Below, one piece after another: positions 17,032 to 31,862 of a stretch of 64,000 nucleotides of DNA (the first letter of the stretch is position 1; the number at the start of each line of letters is the position of its first letter). The notes under the pieces were generated by a model, which worked only from the letters and a program-made list of their open reading frames with translations, had not been told where the DNA came from and did not search any database. Location: positions 60,145 through 124,144 of the forward strand of contig NZ_HE610981.1 in the NCBI RefSeq assembly GCF_000285495.1, in the 5' to 3' direction. The stretch is from Oceanobacillus massiliensis str. N'diop (lineage in GTDB: Bacteria > Bacillota > Bacilli > Bacillales > Amphibacillaceae). A program made the position numbers and the translations under genes.

Positions 17032-17054
17032 CGGCTAGACACCATGTCTAACCG
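17032..17054 (-). promoter_or_regulatory. Stable hairpin in the rpsK-rpoA gap
   Basis: On the minus strand CGGTTAGACA pairs with TGTCTAGCCG (one G-U) around a three-base loop. It is followed by GGGGTTTCGACG rather than a T run, so it is not a typical terminator. It lies just upstream of the rpoA ribosome binding site and could stabilise a processed mRNA end or modulate rpoA translation. Confidence 0.55.
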
Positions 17055-17198
17055 AAATTCCTCAATTAAGGCAGTTGGCGTTTCTGCGCTACCTGTATTT
17101 CTTTCGTACGATTCTGTCTTGGATGCTGTTATACTGTTGCTATATTTTTAGCTATCATAACCCATTATAGACAGGGTGACAAATTCTATACGGTATAA

Positions 17199-17588
17199 TT
17201 AAACTCGACGACGTTTTGGTGGGCGACAACCATTGTGAGGAACTGGTGTTACATCAACAATTGCTGTAACTTCCAAACCTGCTGCTTGTAGTGAACGAAT
17301 AGCTGCTTCACGACCAGCGCCAGGGCCTTTAACTGTTACTTCCAATGTTTTCATGCCGTTTTCGATTGCTGTTTTAGCTGCAGATTCAGCTGCCATCTGT
17401 GCAGCAAACGGAGTAGATTTACGAGAACCTTTGAAGCCTAACGCTCCTGCTGAACTCCATCCAACAGAATTACCGCTTGTATCTGTAATTGTAACAATTG
17501 TATTGTTAAATGTAGAACGGATATGTGCTATACCTGAGTCAATATTCTTTTTCACACGACGTTTACGTGTATTTTGTTTACGTGCCAT
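17199..17588 (-). CDS. rpsK: 30S ribosomal protein S11
   Basis: 129 residues opening [19 protein letters not shown], with [16 protein letters not shown], the S11 signature, and ending [12 protein letters not shown]11 forms the platform of the 30S subunit near the E-site mRNA path. It follows rpsM by 21 bases in the alpha operon. Confidence 0.98.
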   Translation of the reverse strand: MARKQNTRKRRVKKNIDSGIAHIRSTFNNTIVTITDTSGNSVGWSSAGALGFKGSRKSTPFAAQMAAESAAKTAIENGMKTLEVTVKGPGAGREAAIRSLQAAGLEVTAIVDVTPVPHNGCRPPKRRRV

Positions 17589-17609
17589 TGATTAGCTTAC
17601 CTCCTTACA

Positions 17610-17975
17610 TTACTTTTTCTTATTAGCCATTGTCTTACGTGGGCCTTTACGAGTACGTGAATTGTTTTTGGTTTTCTGTCCGCGAACCGGCAAACCTCGA
17701 CGGTGACGAAGACCTCTGTAAGATCCGATTTCAATCAGACGTTTGATGTTAAGTGATACTTCACGGCGAAGGTCACCTTCAGTAGTATACACATCAAGCG
17801 CTTGACGGATTTTACCTAATTCTTCTTCCGTTAAATCTCGTACACGAGTGTCTTCAGAAACGCCTGCTTCTTTGAGGACTTTCTGTGCGGTAACTTTTCC
17901 AATTCCATAAATATATGTCAATGAAATAACTACACGTTTATCACGTGGAATATCAATACCTGCAATACGTGCCAT
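17610..17975 (-). CDS. rpsM: 30S ribosomal protein S13
   Basis: 121 residues opening [26 protein letters not shown], with a helix-two-turn-helix centre and the basic tail [14 protein letters not shown] that contacts tRNA and the subunit bridge to the 50S. It lies 23 bases after rpmJ in the alpha operon. Confidence 0.98.
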   Translation of the reverse strand: MARIAGIDIPRDKRVVISLTYIYGIGKVTAQKVLKEAGVSEDTRVRDLTEEELGKIRQALDVYTTEGDLRREVSLNIKRLIEIGSYRGLRHRRGLPVRGQKTKNNSRTRKGPRKTMANKKK

Positions 17976-17998
17976 AGAACGTTAGCACCTCCTGTTTT

Positions 17999-18127
<129 letters not shown>

Positions 18128-18143
18128 TTATATCGGAGCTCGT

Positions 18144-18362
18144 TTATTTATAACGGTACGTAATTCGCCCTCTGGTTAAATCATACGGAGAAAGTTCAAC
18201 CGTCACCTTATCACCAGGTAAGATACGGATAAAGTGCATACGGATTTTACCAGATACATGCGCTAAGACCGTATGGCCATTTTCAAGCTCGACTTTAAAC
18301 ATCGCATTTGGCAGTGTATCCGTTACGGTACCTTCTACTTCAATTACATCATCTTTCGCCAT
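18144..18362 (-). CDS. infA: Translation initiation factor IF-1
   Basis: 72 residues, a single OB-fold: [26 protein letters not shown], then [30 protein letters not shown]-1 occupies the 30S A site during initiation. Its start lies 14 bases inside the end of the KOW-domain gene, so the two are translationally coupled. In B. subtilis the same pair follows map, which is absent here. Confidence 0.98.
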   Translation of the reverse strand: MAKDDVIEVEGTVTDTLPNAMFKVELENGHTVLAHVSGKIRMHFIRILPGDKVTVELSPYDLTRGRITYRYK

Positions 18363-18675
18363 CGTGTTGATCTCCCTTCTTCAAATCAGTGTCAACCTCA
18401 CCCATAAATTTAGTTATGGCAAATCGTAATTTCCCATTTGTGACACGACCAGTTTCTAGAAGGCTGTTTTGGACTTCCGGGGAAACATAATCCATTATCT
18501 CAATATGATGCAGATTCTTCTTCTTTGGTCGATCGTATTTGCGCTTTTCCCCGTCGGCCAGCAGGACAAATCGATCATCTACAATCGCAATGACAATTGC
18601 ATATTGACCTGCTTCTCGTCCTCGCTTAATACGAACAATCTGACCCTTCATTGGAATCGAATCATCTTCGTACAA
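18349..18675 (-). CDS. KOW-domain RNA-binding protein
   Basis: 108 residues. The N-terminal KOW-type barrel has [33 protein letters not shown], and the C-terminal part has [14 protein letters not shown]. Proteins of this L14e-like type sit just before infA in Bacillaceae and probably bind ribosomal RNA; no role is established. The start shown is TTG with GGTGAG six bases upstream. An ATG eight codons later lacks a clear ribosome site but would keep the whole KOW domain. An extended -10 promoter lies about 120 bases upstream. Confidence 0.85.
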   Translation of the reverse strand: MYEDDSIPMKGQIVRIKRGREAGQYAIVIAIVDDRFVLLADGEKRKYDRPKKKNLHHIEIMDYVSPEVQNSLLETGRVTNGKLRFAITKFMGEVDTDLKKGDQHDGER

Positions 18676-18795
18676 CAGCGCTCACCATCACTTAGGCTAT
18701 AGTTTATATTATCACAGAAAATAGAGTAACTATTTTTCCCCTGCGTCACTTTATATAAAGTAATACATGTATTTTCCTGTTAACTTACGTCATTT

Positions 18796-18804
18796 ATTAT
18801 ACCA
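18796..18804 (-). promoter_or_regulatory. Extended -10 promoter for the KOW-infA-alpha gene run
   Basis: On the minus strand TGGTATAAT is a consensus extended -10 (TGnTATAAT); the -35 is poor. It lies in the 174-base gap between adk and the KOW gene. It would let infA, rpmJ, rpsM, rpsK, rpoA and rplQ be expressed independently of the S10 promoter. Confidence 0.5.
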
Positions 18805-18849
18805 TCTAGAGCAGGAATTGCATCTAATCTGATTAAAACAATAAACGAC

Positions 18850-19527
<678 letters not shown>

Positions 19528-20820
19528 TTACTTAATAAATCCTTTGTAGTGACGCTTCACTAACTGACTCTCGAGTTGCTTCATTGTTTGTAATGCTACC
19601 CCTACAACGATTAGTAAACTTGTGCCACCGATTTGTACTGCTGTTGGCAGATTAGCAAGACTACCTAAGATCATAGGCAAGACAGCAACTGCAGCTAAAA
19701 AGATTGCACCTACAAATGTCAGACGATATAAAACACGAGTCAGATACTGCTCTGTATTATGACCAGGACGAATACCTGGGATATATCCACCTTGTTTTTG
19801 TAAGTTTTCAGCCATCTGCTCAGGATTAACTTGAACAAATGTATAGAAATACGTGAATGCAATGATCAAAGCTACATAAATTACCATACCAACTGGTTGT
19901 GTATAGTCAAATGCATACGAGATTGTCGACGCAATCTGACTACCTTCAAAGAAACCAGCAATCGTGGTTGGTGCAATCATAAAAGCAATCGCGAAGATTA
20001 CCGGAATAACTCCTGAAGCATTCACTTTAATAGGTAAATGCGTTGATTGACCACCTACCGGAGAACGATTAACAAGTTTTTTTGCATATTGGATTGGAAT
20101 TTTCCGTAATGCCTGGTTTACAAATATAACTCCAACGATTACAGCTATAGCAACCAATGCTATCAGTAGAACAATGATAATGTTAATGAATAGCTCATCA
20201 CCAGGATTGACAAAATACTGGCTGTAAAGCTGACCAACACCATTCGGTACTGCCGCAACGATACCGGCAAAGATCAATATTGAAATCCCGTTTCCGACAC
20301 CATGTGCAGTAATCTGTTCACCAACCCACATCAAGAAAGCTGTACCAGCTGTTAATACAATGGCAATGATAAGAAATTTCATCACACCAGGATCCGTAAT
20401 TAACATTCCACCTGCCATCGCATTGAAACCAACTGACATTGCTGTTGCTTGAATAAACGCAAGAACAATCGTTCCATAGCGAGTAACCTGCGCGATTTTT
20501 TTACGACCCATCTCACCTTGCTTCTTCCACTCGGTGAATTTCGGTACAACATCCATCTGCAATAACTGCATGATTATGGACGCTGTAATGTATGGCATAA
20601 TCCCCATAGCAAAAATGGAAAAGTTTTGAAGGGCTCCGCCACCAAAGGTGTTAAGAAACCCAAATACATTCTGCTGGTTCATAAAATCGATTGCTGCTTT
20701 GTCAGTAAATGGCACAGGAATAAATGTGCCAAGACGGAACACAATCAGCATTAATAATGTGAAAATGATTTTCCGTCTAATATCAGCCACGCGCATAAAA
20801 TTGGAGATTGTACGAAACAT
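19528..20820 (-). CDS. secY: Protein translocase subunit SecY
   Basis: 430 residues with ten predicted membrane helices. It opens [31 protein letters not shown], has the plug region FGFLNTFGGGALQNFS, and cytoplasmic loops with GQSTHLPIKVNASGVIP and RPGHNTEQYL. It forms the SecYEG channel for secreted and membrane proteins. Its ATG overlaps the rplO stop by one base (TAATG). Length and order match the family. Confidence 0.97.
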   Translation of the reverse strand: MFRTISNFMRVADIRRKIIFTLLMLIVFRLGTFIPVPFTDKAAIDFMNQQNVFGFLNTFGGGALQNFSIFAMGIMPYITASIIMQLLQMDVVPKFTEWKKQGEMGRKKIAQVTRYGTIVLAFIQATAMSVGFNAMAGGMLITDPGVMKFLIIAIVLTAGTAFLMWVGEQITAHGVGNGISILIFAGIVAAVPNGVGQLYSQYFVNPGDELFINIIIVLLIALVAIAVIVGVIFVNQALRKIPIQYAKKLVNRSPVGGQSTHLPIKVNASGVIPVIFAIAFMIAPTTIAGFFEGSQIASTISYAFDYTQPVGMVIYVALIIAFTYFYTFVQVNPEQMAENLQKQGGYIPGIRPGHNTEQYLTRVLYRLTFVGAIFLAAVAVLPMILGSLANLPTAVQIGGTSLLIVVGVALQTMKQLESQLVKRHYKGFIK

Positions 20821-21260
20821 TAGATCACCTCGGTTTGACCGCCCGCTGCCTCAATAGCTTCTTTAGCAGAGCTTGAGAACTTGTGAGCTTTTACTGTTAC
20901 TTTTTTCTCGATAGCACCTTTGCCAAGTATTTTAATACCGGCATTAAGTTTGCTTACGACACCTTTTTCAAGTAATAGCTCTGGTGTAATTTCAGTGCCT
21001 TCTTCAAAGCGATTCAACGTATCTAAGTTTACGATTGAATATTCTTTGCGATTGATGTTTGTAAATCCGCGTTTAGGTAAACGTTGGAATAAAGGCATTT
21101 GTCCACCTTCAAAGCCCGGACGAACACCACCGCCTGAACGTGCTTTTTGTCCCTTATGTCCACGGCCGGAAGTTTTTCCGTTACCTGAAGACGTTCCACG
21201 ACCAACACGATTTCTCTCTTTACGAGTTCCTTCTGCTGCCTTCAATTCATGAAGTTTCAT
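20820..21260 (-). CDS. rplO: 50S ribosomal protein L15
   Basis: 146 residues opening [23 protein letters not shown] glycine/arginine-rich extension ([26 protein letters not shown]) threads into 23S rRNA, and the globular C-terminus ends AAGGQTEVI. It sits between rpmD and secY as in all spc operons. Confidence 0.98.
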   Translation of the reverse strand: MKLHELKAAEGTRKERNRVGRGTSSGNGKTSGRGHKGQKARSGGGVRPGFEGGQMPLFQRLPKRGFTNINRKEYSIVNLDTLNRFEEGTEITPELLLEKGVVSKLNAGIKILGKGAIEKKVTVKAHKFSSSAKEAIEAAGGQTEVI

Positions 21261-21291
21261 GCGAGCACCTCCTCTTTACGCTAATTTATAT

Positions 21292-21474
21292 TTAAACTTC
21301 TTTAACTGTCAATAAGTGGGACACTCTATTTACCATACCACGAACGGCAGGAGTATCTTCACGTACAACGGATTGACGAATTTTCTTTAACCCTAATGCT
21401 TCAACAGTATTTTTTTGTACTGCTGTTCCACCAATGACACTGCGTGTGAGGGTTATTTCTAATTTTTTAGACAT
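21292..21474 (-). CDS. rpmD: 50S ribosomal protein L30
   Basis: 60 residues. It contains [11 protein letters not shown] and [22 protein letters not shown], both diagnostic for bacterial L30. This is a small 23S-binding protein without the eukaryotic extension. It lies 13 bases after rpsE in the spc operon. Confidence 0.97.
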   Translation of the reverse strand: MSKKLEITLTRSVIGGTAVQKNTVEALGLKKIRQSVVREDTPAVRGMVNRVSHLLTVKEV

Positions 21475-21487
21475 AGTGTTTCCCTCC

Positions 21488-21991
21488 TTATCCTAACAGT
21501 TCTTCAACAGACTTTCCACGTAGTTTTGCTACGTCTTCAACTGTTTTCAAGTTTGTTAAGCCATTTAAAGTTGCGCGAATCATATTGATTGGTGTATTTG
21601 ATCCAAGTGATTTCGTTAAGATATCACCAACACCAGCAAGTTCTAAAATAGCACGAACCGGGCCGCCGGAGATAACTCCAGTACCTTCTGAAGCTGGCTT
21701 CATCAATACATTACCTGAACCGAATCGTCCATTGATCTGGTGAGGAATTGTAGTTCCAACGATTGGTACAGTAATCAAGTTTTTCTTCGCATCATCAACT
21801 GCTTTTTTAATTGCTTCAGGTACTTCCTGTGCTTTACCAGTACCGAAACCTACATGACCGTTTTTGTCTCCAACAACTACTAATGCTGCAAAACGGAAGC
21901 GACGTCCACCTTTAACTACTTTAGCTACACGGTTGACTGTTACAACGCGTTCTTCAAGATCAAGTTTGTTGGCATCGATGTTAGTTTTCAT
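21488..21991 (-). CDS. rpsE: 30S ribosomal protein S5
   Basis: 167 residues. The N-terminal double-stranded RNA-binding-like domain has [26 protein letters not shown], and the C-terminal domain has [18 protein letters not shown]. The loop near VAKVVKGG, where spectinomycin-resistance changes occur, looks ordinary. S5 contributes to the mRNA entry channel and fidelity. Confidence 0.98.
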   Translation of the reverse strand: MKTNIDANKLDLEERVVTVNRVAKVVKGGRRFRFAALVVVGDKNGHVGFGTGKAQEVPEAIKKAVDDAKKNLITVPIVGTTIPHQINGRFGSGNVLMKPASEGTGVISGGPVRAILELAGVGDILTKSLGSNTPINMIRATLNGLTNLKTVEDVAKLRGKSVEELLG

Positions 21992-22013
21992 ACTAAGGTT
22001 CCCTCCTTATCGA

Positions 22014-22376
22014 TTAAAATTCGAGACCTGCCTCGCGGGCTGCCTCTGCTAATGCTTTAATACGTCCATGATAAAGATATCCTCCACGATCGAAAACAAC
22101 CGATTTGTAACCTTTATCCTGAGCACGTTTAGCGATAGCTTCTCCGACTTTCTTAGCGTTCTCAACGTTAGCACCAGTGCCAATGTTAAGTTCTTTGTCA
22201 GCAGTTGAAGCACTTGCTACAGTTACTCCATTAATATCATCAATTAATTGAGCATAAATGTTTTTATTTGAACGATATACATTCAGACGTGGACGCTGCT
22301 CTGTACCAGATAGGTTCTTACGCACACGGCCGTGTCTCTTTTTACGAATAATATTTTTGTCAGGTTTTGTGATCAT
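22014..22376 (-). CDS. rplR: 50S ribosomal protein L18
   Basis: 120 residues with the basic opening [25 protein letters not shown] and the C-terminal [27 protein letters not shown]18 binds 5S rRNA in the central protuberance. It stands between rplF and rpsE. Confidence 0.98.
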   Translation of the reverse strand: MITKPDKNIIRKKRHGRVRKNLSGTEQRPRLNVYRSNKNIYAQLIDDINGVTVASASTADKELNIGTGANVENAKKVGEAIAKRAQDKGYKSVVFDRGGYLYHGRIKALAEAAREAGLEF

Positions 22377-22408
22377 CTAGGTCACTCCTTTCTGCTCCCT
22401 AACTAATC

Positions 22409-22945
22409 TTACTTAGCAGTTTTACCTTCTTTGCGGCGTACATATTCATCAGTGTAGCGAATACCTTTACCTTTATAAGGCTCTGGTGGTCTGATTGCTC
22501 TAATGTTAGCAGCAATTGCGCCAACTAATTCTTTATCGATACCTTTTACAGTTAATTGTGTGTTTTTAGGAACATCGATTTCGATGCCATCAATAGGATC
22601 GATTTCTACAGGATGTGAATAACCAGCGTTAATCACAAGTTTGTTTCCTTGTTTTTGAGCACGGTAACCAACACCAATAATTTCAAGTGATTTTTCGAAA
22701 CCTTTGCTTACACCTTCAACCATGTTGCCGATTAAGCTGCGAGTAGTTCCGTGTAATGCACGATGATCTTTATGGTCAGTTGGACGTTCAACTGTAAGAA
22801 CATTATCTTCTATTTTAACTTTCATATCTGGATGCAGTTCTCTGGATAACTCACCTTTTGGTCCTTTAACAGTAACCGTAGTGCCGTTAAGTTTGATCTC
22901 TACACCTTCTGGAATTTCAACAGGTTTTAGTCCTATACGAGACAT
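22409..22945 (-). CDS. rplF: 50S ribosomal protein L6
   Basis: 178 residues from [14 protein letters not shown]. The frame extends three codons to a GTG that lies within the GAGGAGGTG ribosome site, so the later ATG was chosen. The two L6 repeats end in [26 protein letters not shown]. It binds near the sarcin-ricin loop. Confidence 0.97.
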   Translation of the reverse strand: MSRIGLKPVEIPEGVEIKLNGTTVTVKGPKGELSRELHPDMKVKIEDNVLTVERPTDHKDHRALHGTTRSLIGNMVEGVSKGFEKSLEIIGVGYRAQKQGNKLVINAGYSHPVEIDPIDGIEIDVPKNTQLTVKGIDKELVGAIAANIRAIRPPEPYKGKGIRYTDEYVRRKEGKTAK

Positions 22946-22975
22946 TCCATGCACCTCCTCTTTAAAAAATGTTAA

Positions 22976-23374
22976 TTACCAAACATACGCAAGAACTTCG
23001 CCACCAACAGCTTGTGAACGTGCTTCTTTGTCAGATAACACACCTTTAGATGTTGAAACGATAGCTATACCTAAACCGTTAAGTACGCGCGGTACTTCAT
23101 CAGCTTTAGCGTATACACGTAATCCTGGTTTACTGATACGTTTGATACCTGTAATAACTCTATCTTCGCTTGCGCTATATTTAAGGAAAATACGCAGAAC
23201 ACCTTGTTTGTTGTCTTCAACTAATTCATAGTCTTTGACGAAACCTTCACGTTTCAGGATATCAGCGATCTCTTTTTTCATTTTAGAAGCTGGAAGCTCT
23301 AATTTTTCATGTTTAACCATGTTTGCATTACGAATGCGAGTAAGCATATCTGCGATTGGATCTGTCATAACCAT
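22976..23374 (-). CDS. rpsH: 30S ribosomal protein S8
   Basis: 132 residues opening [28 protein letters not shown] and ending [13 protein letters not shown], the S8 signature. It is a primary 16S rRNA-binding protein of the central domain. It lies between rpsN and rplF. Confidence 0.98.
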   Translation of the reverse strand: MVMTDPIADMLTRIRNANMVKHEKLELPASKMKKEIADILKREGFVKDYELVEDNKQGVLRIFLKYSASEDRVITGIKRISKPGLRVYAKADEVPRVLNGLGIAIVSTSKGVLSDKEARSQAVGGEVLAYVW

Positions 23375-23403
23375 TACTAATTACCTCCTTCCCGAATCGG
23401 GGT

Positions 23404-24158
<755 letters not shown>

Positions 24159-24184
24159 AGTGGCGCCCTCCTTTCGTCGCTAAA

Positions 24185-24496
24185 TTATTTATCTAATGCT
24201 TCACCGGATTTTTTAGCGATGCGGACTTTCTTTCCGTCTCGTACTTCATATCCAACACGAGTTGGTTCACCGGATTTTGGATCAATTGGCATTACATTAG
24301 AAACATGAATTGGAGCTTCTATGTTAAGAATTCCGCCTTGCGGATTATCTTGAGAAGGTTTCGCGTGCTTTTGAATCATGTTGATTCCTTCAACAAGCAC
24401 ACGCTCTTTCTTCGGAAATGCTTCTAATATTGTACCTGTCTTACCGCGGTCTTTACCGGATAATACTTTAACTTTATCACCTTTTTTTACATGCAT
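24185..24496 (-). CDS. rplX: 50S ribosomal protein L24
   Basis: 103 residues opening [24 protein letters not shown], a KOW motif, with [20 protein letters not shown] after it. L24 is an assembly initiator near the exit tunnel. It lies between rplN and rplE. Confidence 0.98.
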   Translation of the reverse strand: MHVKKGDKVKVLSGKDRGKTGTILEAFPKKERVLVEGINMIQKHAKPSQDNPQGGILNIEAPIHVSNVMPIDPKSGEPTRVGYEVRDGKKVRIAKKSGEALDK

Positions 24497-24530
24497 GCTT
24501 AACGCACCTCCTTGACAAGGTAATTCATTC

Positions 24531-24938
<408 letters not shown>

Positions 24939-24942
24939 TTAA

Positions 24943-25206
24943 TTAAATAATTACCGCTTCTTCTGTAACTTCTAGTAAACGAAAACGTTTTGTAGCAGAA
25001 AGCGGGCGAGTTTCCATGATGCGAACGATATCTCCTGTTTTTGCAAGATTGTCTTCATCATGTGCCTTGAATTTCTTAGAGTACTTAACACGTTTACCAT
25101 ATAATTTATGGAATTTATAAGTTTCAACTAAAACAGTGATTGTTTTATCCATTTTGTCGGAAACAACACGGCCTGTATATACTTTACGATTATTACGCTC
25201 AGTCAT
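24943..25206 (-). CDS. rpsQ: 30S ribosomal protein S17
   Basis: 87 residues with [24 protein letters not shown] and [27 protein letters not shown], an OB-fold typical for S17. It binds the 5' domain of 16S rRNA. It lies 23 bases after rpmC. Confidence 0.98.
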   Translation of the reverse strand: MTERNNRKVYTGRVVSDKMDKTITVLVETYKFHKLYGKRVKYSKKFKAHDEDNLAKTGDIVRIMETRPLSATKRFRLLEVTEEAVII

Positions 25207-25229
25207 TGAGGCTAACCTCCTCTCTGGAA

Positions 25230-25872
<643 letters not shown>

Positions 25873-26514
25873 TTATTTGTTGGTTTTAGTTGGAAGGACT
25901 TCTCCACGATAGATCCACACTTTTACACCTAATTTACCATAAGTAGTATCAGCTTCAGCTGTACCATAGTCAATATCAGCGCGTAATGTGTGCAGTGGTA
26001 CTGTTCCTTCACTATAGTGTTCCGCACGGGCGATATCCGCTCCACCTAGACGGCCGGACACTTGTGTTTTAATTCCTTTAGCTCCTCCGCGCATTGCACG
26101 TTGAATTGCTTGCTTCTGAGCACGACGGAATGAGATACGGTTTTCTAATTGACGAGCAATGTTATCAGCGACCAATTTTGCGTTAAGATCAACTTTCTTG
26201 ATTTCAACGATATTGATGTGAACTCGCTTGCCTGTCAAGCTATTTAATGATTTACGTAGAGCTTCTACTTCAGAACCGCCTTTACCAATAACCATTCCTG
26301 GTTTACCAGTATGAATTGTAATGTTTACACGGTTTGCTGCACGTTCAATTTCGATAGAAGAAACAGCAGCTGTACTTAAGCGGTTTTCAAGATATTCTCT
26401 GATTTTAATATCTTCATGCAGTAAGTCTGCATAGTCTTTACCAGCATACCATTTTGACTCCCAGTCTTTAATGATACCTACGCGAAGACCTGTTGGATTC
26501 ACTTTTTGACCCAC
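25873..26514 (-). CDS. rpsC: 30S ribosomal protein S3
   Basis: 213 residues. It has an N-terminal KH domain with [19 protein letters not shown] (GxxG loop IGKGG) and a C-terminal domain with [18 protein letters not shown]3 forms part of the mRNA entry tunnel and its helicase. It is only three bases from rplV. Confidence 0.98.
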   Translation of the reverse strand: MGQKVNPTGLRVGIIKDWESKWYAGKDYADLLHEDIKIREYLENRLSTAAVSSIEIERAANRVNITIHTGKPGMVIGKGGSEVEALRKSLNSLTGKRVHINIVEIKKVDLNAKLVADNIARQLENRISFRRAQKQAIQRAMRGGAKGIKTQVSGRLGGADIARAEHYSEGTVPLHTLRADIDYGTAEADTTYGKLGVKVWIYRGEVLPTKTNK

Positions 26515-26517
26515 TGA

Positions 26518-26859
26518 CTATCCCTCCTTCTTTTCTGTTACCACTACTGTAATGTGGCTTGTGCGTTTGTTGATTTTACTTGCACGTCCTTGTGCACGTG
26601 GACGGAAACGTTTCAATGTTGCACCTTCATTTACGAATGCTTCGGAAATCATTAGATTATCTGTATCCATTTCGTAGTTATGTTCTGCATTTGCGATAGC
26701 AGATTTCAAAACTTTCTCTACGACTGGAGAAGCACCGCGTTGTGTGTGGCGTAAAATAGCAATTGCTTCGCCAACATTTTTTCCTCGAATTAGATCAACT
26801 ACTAAACGAACCTTACGAGGAGCAATACGAACTGATTTCGCAACGGCTTTAGCTTGCAT
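26518..26859 (-). CDS. rplV: 50S ribosomal protein L22
   Basis: 113 residues opening [26 protein letters not shown], with the long tunnel hairpin around [21 protein letters not shown]. Macrolide-resistance insertions in this loop are not present. It lies between rpsS and rpsC. Confidence 0.98.
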   Translation of the reverse strand: MQAKAVAKSVRIAPRKVRLVVDLIRGKNVGEAIAILRHTQRGASPVVEKVLKSAIANAEHNYEMDTDNLMISEAFVNEGATLKRFRPRAQGRASKINKRTSHITVVVTEKKEG

Positions 26860-26877
26860 GCCTGGTACCTCCTCTCA

Positions 26878-27156
26878 TTATCGTTTTGTTTTCTTATCGT
26901 CACCAGCGTGTCCTCTGTAAGTACGAGTTGGTGCGAATTCACCTAATTTATGTCCGACCATATCTTCTGTTATATAAACTGGCACATGTTTGCGGCCATC
27001 ATATACAGCTACTGTATGACCAATAAATGTCGGGAAAATTGTTGAGCGACGGGACCAAGTTTTAACAACCTGCTTCTTGTCACCTTCATTTAAGCTATCA
27101 ATTTTCTTCATTAGATGGTCATCTGCAAAAGGTCCTTTTTTCAAGCTACGACCCAT
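26878..27156 (-). CDS. rpsS: 30S ribosomal protein S19
   Basis: 92 residues opening [23 protein letters not shown], with [27 protein letters not shown] and [16 protein letters not shown]. It binds S13 in the 30S head. It lies 57 bases after rplB. Confidence 0.98.
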   Translation of the reverse strand: MGRSLKKGPFADDHLMKKIDSLNEGDKKQVVKTWSRRSTIFPTFIGHTVAVYDGRKHVPVYITEDMVGHKLGEFAPTRTYRGHAGDDKKTKR

Positions 27157-27213
27157 GGATAAACCTCCTTCCGCAATTGAGAGACGGGTCTTAGTTCCCG
27201 TCCTTTATTCCGT

Positions 27214-28044
27214 TTATTTTTTACGTTTACGAACGATATATTTATCAGACGGCTTGTTGCGTTTGCGCGTTTTGTAACCAAGAGTTGGTTTACCCCATGG
27301 TGACATTGGTGATTTACGTCCGATTGGAGCGCGTCCTTCACCACCACCGTGCGGGTGATCGTTAGGGTTCATTACAGAACCACGAACAGTTGGGCGGATA
27401 CCCTTCCAGCGTGAACGACCAGCTTTACCGATGCGTACTAGTTCATGTTCAATGTTACCAACCTGACCGATAGAAGCACGGCAAGTAGTAAGGATTAAAC
27501 GAACTTCGCCTGAAGCTAAACGTACTAGTGTGTATTTTTCCTCACGACCTAGAATTTGAGCTTCTGCACCAGCTGAACGAGCGATTTGTCCACCGCGTCC
27601 TGGTTTTAATTCGATATTGTGAATGATAGTACCTACAGGAATGTTAGCAAGCGGAAGTGCGTTACCAACTTTGATATCAGCATTCTCACCTGATTCGATT
27701 ACCTGCCCTACTTTTAGTCCCTTTGGAGCTAAAATGTAACGCTTTTCTCCATCAGCATAATGAATTAATGCAATGTTTGCTGTACGGTTTGGATCATATT
27801 CGATTGTAGCAACGTGTCCTGGTATACCATCTTTATCACGTTTAAAGTCGATAATACGGTATTGACGCTTATGACCGCCACCTTGATGACGAACCGTTAA
27901 TTTCCCTTGGTTATTACGTCCACCGCGTTTGTGCAACGGGCTTAATAGGGATTTCTCTGGAGTAGATGCAGTTATCTCTGCAAAGTCTGATACAGACATA
28001 TTACGTCTACCGTTTGAGGTTGGTTTGAATTTTTTAATCGCCAT
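27214..28044 (-). CDS. rplB: 50S ribosomal protein L2
   Basis: 276 residues. It has the conserved histidine region [19 protein letters not shown] near residue 225, needed for peptidyl-transferase centre assembly, and [17 protein letters not shown] near residue 55. It lies between rplW and rpsS in the S10 operon. Confidence 0.98.
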   Translation of the reverse strand: MAIKKFKPTSNGRRNMSVSDFAEITASTPEKSLLSPLHKRGGRNNQGKLTVRHQGGGHKRQYRIIDFKRDKDGIPGHVATIEYDPNRTANIALIHYADGEKRYILAPKGLKVGQVIESGENADIKVGNALPLANIPVGTIIHNIELKPGRGGQIARSAGAEAQILGREEKYTLVRLASGEVRLILTTCRASIGQVGNIEHELVRIGKAGRSRWKGIRPTVRGSVMNPNDHPHGGGEGRAPIGRKSPMSPWGKPTLGYKTRKRNKPSDKYIVRKRKK

Positions 28045-28073
28045 CTTTTTCCCTCCTTCACGAAATTATTAGA

Positions 28074-28361
28074 TTAAGCTTCAAAGAAATCCAGTTCTTT
28101 ACTGTCTTCTGAAAGCTGTACGATAGCTTTTTTACGATTCGAGCGATATCCACCGTAACGGCCCATTCGCTTGAATTTACCTTTGACATTCATTGTGTTG
28201 ACTTTTTCAACTTTAACGCCAAAGATTGTTTCTACTGCATCTTTGATCTCTGTTTTATTAGCTTTTGGAGATACTTCGAACGTATATTTTTTCTCTGCCA
28301 TTAAATCAGCGGAATTCTCCGTGATGACAGGGCGCTTGATTACATCGCGTACGTCTTGCAT
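28074..28361 (-). CDS. rplW: 50S ribosomal protein L23
   Basis: 95 residues opening [21 protein letters not shown], with [20 protein letters not shown]. It is at the exit tunnel and docks trigger factor, SRP and SecY. Its start shares one base with the rplD stop codon. Confidence 0.98.
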   Translation of the reverse strand: MQDVRDVIKRPVITENSADLMAEKKYTFEVSPKANKTEIKDAVETIFGVKVEKVNTMNVKGKFKRMGRYGGYRSNRKKAIVQLSEDSKELDFFEA

Positions 28362-28984
28362 TATGCGAGCACCTCCCCTGCTTTGTCAGCTGCATCTTTA
28401 GAAATGATCAGCTTGTCATGCGTAAGCAAGTCTAGTACATTCATTTCTTCAACAGTTAATACTTTAACAGATTGAAGGTTGTTTGCTGAACGGATAACAG
28501 TTTCATCTTTATCAGCAAGTACGATCAATACTTTTGTATCAACGTTAAGAGCATCCAGCATTTTTATTACTTCTTTTGTTTTTGGAGCATCCATTGCGAT
28601 GCTGTCTAAAACAAGTAAGCTATCTTCTTTTACTTTTGAAGACAATGCAGATTTAAGCGCTAAACGACGTACTTTCTTCGGTAATTTATAGCTGTAGCTG
28701 CGTGGTGTAGGTCCGAAAACAACTCCACCGCCAACCCATTGTGGTGAACGGATTGATCCTTGACGCGCACGGCCTGTTCCTTTTTGACGCCACGGCTTAC
28801 GACCACCACCGCGTACATCAGAACGATTTTTAACAGCATGTGTACCTTGACGCATAGATGCACGCTGCATTACTACTGCTTCATGCAACACATGTGTATT
28901 TGGTTCAATACCGAAAACGGAATCGTTTAACTCGATATCTCCTGCATTACTTCCATCTTGTTTTAAAAGTGCTACTTTAGGCAT
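28361..28984 (-). CDS. rplD: 50S ribosomal protein L4
   Basis: 207 residues. The tunnel extension has [29 protein letters not shown], followed by [21 protein letters not shown]. The erythromycin-relevant loop looks unaltered. L4 is an assembly protein; in gamma-proteobacteria it autoregulates the S10 operon, whereas no such leader is known in Bacilli. Confidence 0.98.
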   Translation of the reverse strand: MPKVALLKQDGSNAGDIELNDSVFGIEPNTHVLHEAVVMQRASMRQGTHAVKNRSDVRGGGRKPWRQKGTGRARQGSIRSPQWVGGGVVFGPTPRSYSYKLPKKVRRLALKSALSSKVKEDSLLVLDSIAMDAPKTKEVIKMLDALNVDTKVLIVLADKDETVIRSANNLQSVKVLTVEEMNVLDLLTHDKLIISKDAADKAGEVLA

Positions 28985-29010
28985 GACATATCCTCCCTTC
29001 GTATGTGTGA

Positions 29011-29640
29011 TTAGTTACCTTTTACTGCACTTGATACTTGAACATAAGATTTTTTGGCGCCTGGTACATTACCTTTTACAAGCAATAGATTCTTTTCAGC
29101 ATCTACACTTACGATTTCAAGGTTCTGTATAGTCACTTGTTCAGCACCCATATGTCCTGGTAGGTTTTTACCTTTGAAAACACGCATTGGGTCAACTGCA
29201 CCCATTGAACCTGGAGCTCTATGGTAATGAGAACCGTGGGACATTGGCCCGCGTTGTTGTCCGTGGCGCTTAATTACACCCTGGAAACCTTTACCTTTAG
29301 AAGTTCCTGTTACATCAACCTTGTCTCCGGCCTGAAAAACTTCAACGCTGATTTCTTGACCTGCTTCATAGCCGTCAAGCTCTGCGTCACGGATTTCACG
29401 AACGTAGCGCTTAGGGGCTGTGTTTGCTTTCTCAGCATGACCTTTTTCCGCTTTGTTTGTACGTGATTCCTTTTTATCTGCAAAACCGATTTGCAATGCT
29501 TCATAACCATCATTTTCTAATGTTTTCTTTTGCAATACAACATTGGGCTCAGCCTGTATAACTGTTACAGGGACCAACTCTCCGTTTTCAGAAAAAAGCT
29601 GAGTCATGCCGATTTTACGACCTAAGATTCCTTTCGTCAT
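29011..29640 (-). CDS. rplC: 50S ribosomal protein L3
   Basis: 209 residues opening [28 protein letters not shown], with the central loop [21 protein letters not shown] that reaches the peptidyl-transferase centre. Sites where tiamulin and linezolid resistance arise look ordinary. It lies 30 bases after rpsJ. Confidence 0.98.
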   Translation of the reverse strand: MTKGILGRKIGMTQLFSENGELVPVTVIQAEPNVVLQKKTLENDGYEALQIGFADKKESRTNKAEKGHAEKANTAPKRYVREIRDAELDGYEAGQEISVEVFQAGDKVDVTGTSKGKGFQGVIKRHGQQRGPMSHGSHYHRAPGSMGAVDPMRVFKGKNLPGHMGAEQVTIQNLEIVSVDAEKNLLLVKGNVPGAKKSYVQVSSAVKGN

Positions 29641-29670
29641 CCGTTACACCTCCTATATTTAAAACGAATT

Positions 29671-30105
<435 letters not shown>

Positions 30106-30110
30106 TTAAT

Positions 30111-30139
30111 AGTATACTAAAAATGCATGGCCAATGCAA
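30111..30139 (-). promoter_or_regulatory. Sigma-A promoter of the S10 operon
   Basis: TTGCAT (complement of 30134-30139), a 17-base spacer and TATACT (complement of 30111-30116). It lies about 130 bases upstream of rpsJ and faces the 30-gene ribosomal cluster. Confidence 0.75.
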
Positions 30140-30574
30140 CCCCTATTTATTAAACAGGTGTTTACGCATTCCTGTATTATACATAGTTTTAGCAGGGAAT
30201 GCAAGCATATATGAAATTAATTCTGTATCTATTTAAAAGGCAGTTTCTAATGGTTCATTTTTACAAGGTTCTATATAAATTTTGGTTTAATGGATGATGC
30301 ATTTGATCCTCGGTGCAGAGGGTGAAATAGATGTCCGGAGCCGTGAATAAAGCACCAGTTACCGCTTTTAGTGACGTCATGGTTTTTCTTAACTGCGAAT
30401 TTAAAAAGCAATCGGTGTGAAAACATACCGATAGTGATCTTATATTTTCCTTAGATAGCAAAAGTGATAGATTTAAGCCAAGCAAAATTCCAATTTGAGC
30501 ATTTCAGTTGATATAAAACTAGCATAGCCTATGATAATTACGCTTGATGGTCCGTCAGGTATCAAAAACAACAC

Positions 30575-30603
30575 AAAAAAACAGACAGCGTCGTCACGCT
30601 GTC
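30575..30603 (-). terminator. Terminator of tuf
   Basis: On the minus strand AGACAGCGT and ACGCTGTCT form a stem around GACG, followed by GTTTTTTTG, about 20 bases past the tuf stop codon. Confidence 0.9.
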
Positions 30604-30622
30604 TGCTTTGAATTCAATCCAA

Positions 30623-31813
<1,191 letters not shown>

Positions 31814-31862
31814 TTATAGTTCCTCCTTTAGATAAATAACAATTTTTATTATTTTATTTACC

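Noticed and set aside
30261..30485. 74-codon minus-strand ORF between tuf and rpsJ
   Set aside because: It has no ribosome binding site, the composition is not protein-like, and it lies between the tuf terminator and the S10 promoter.
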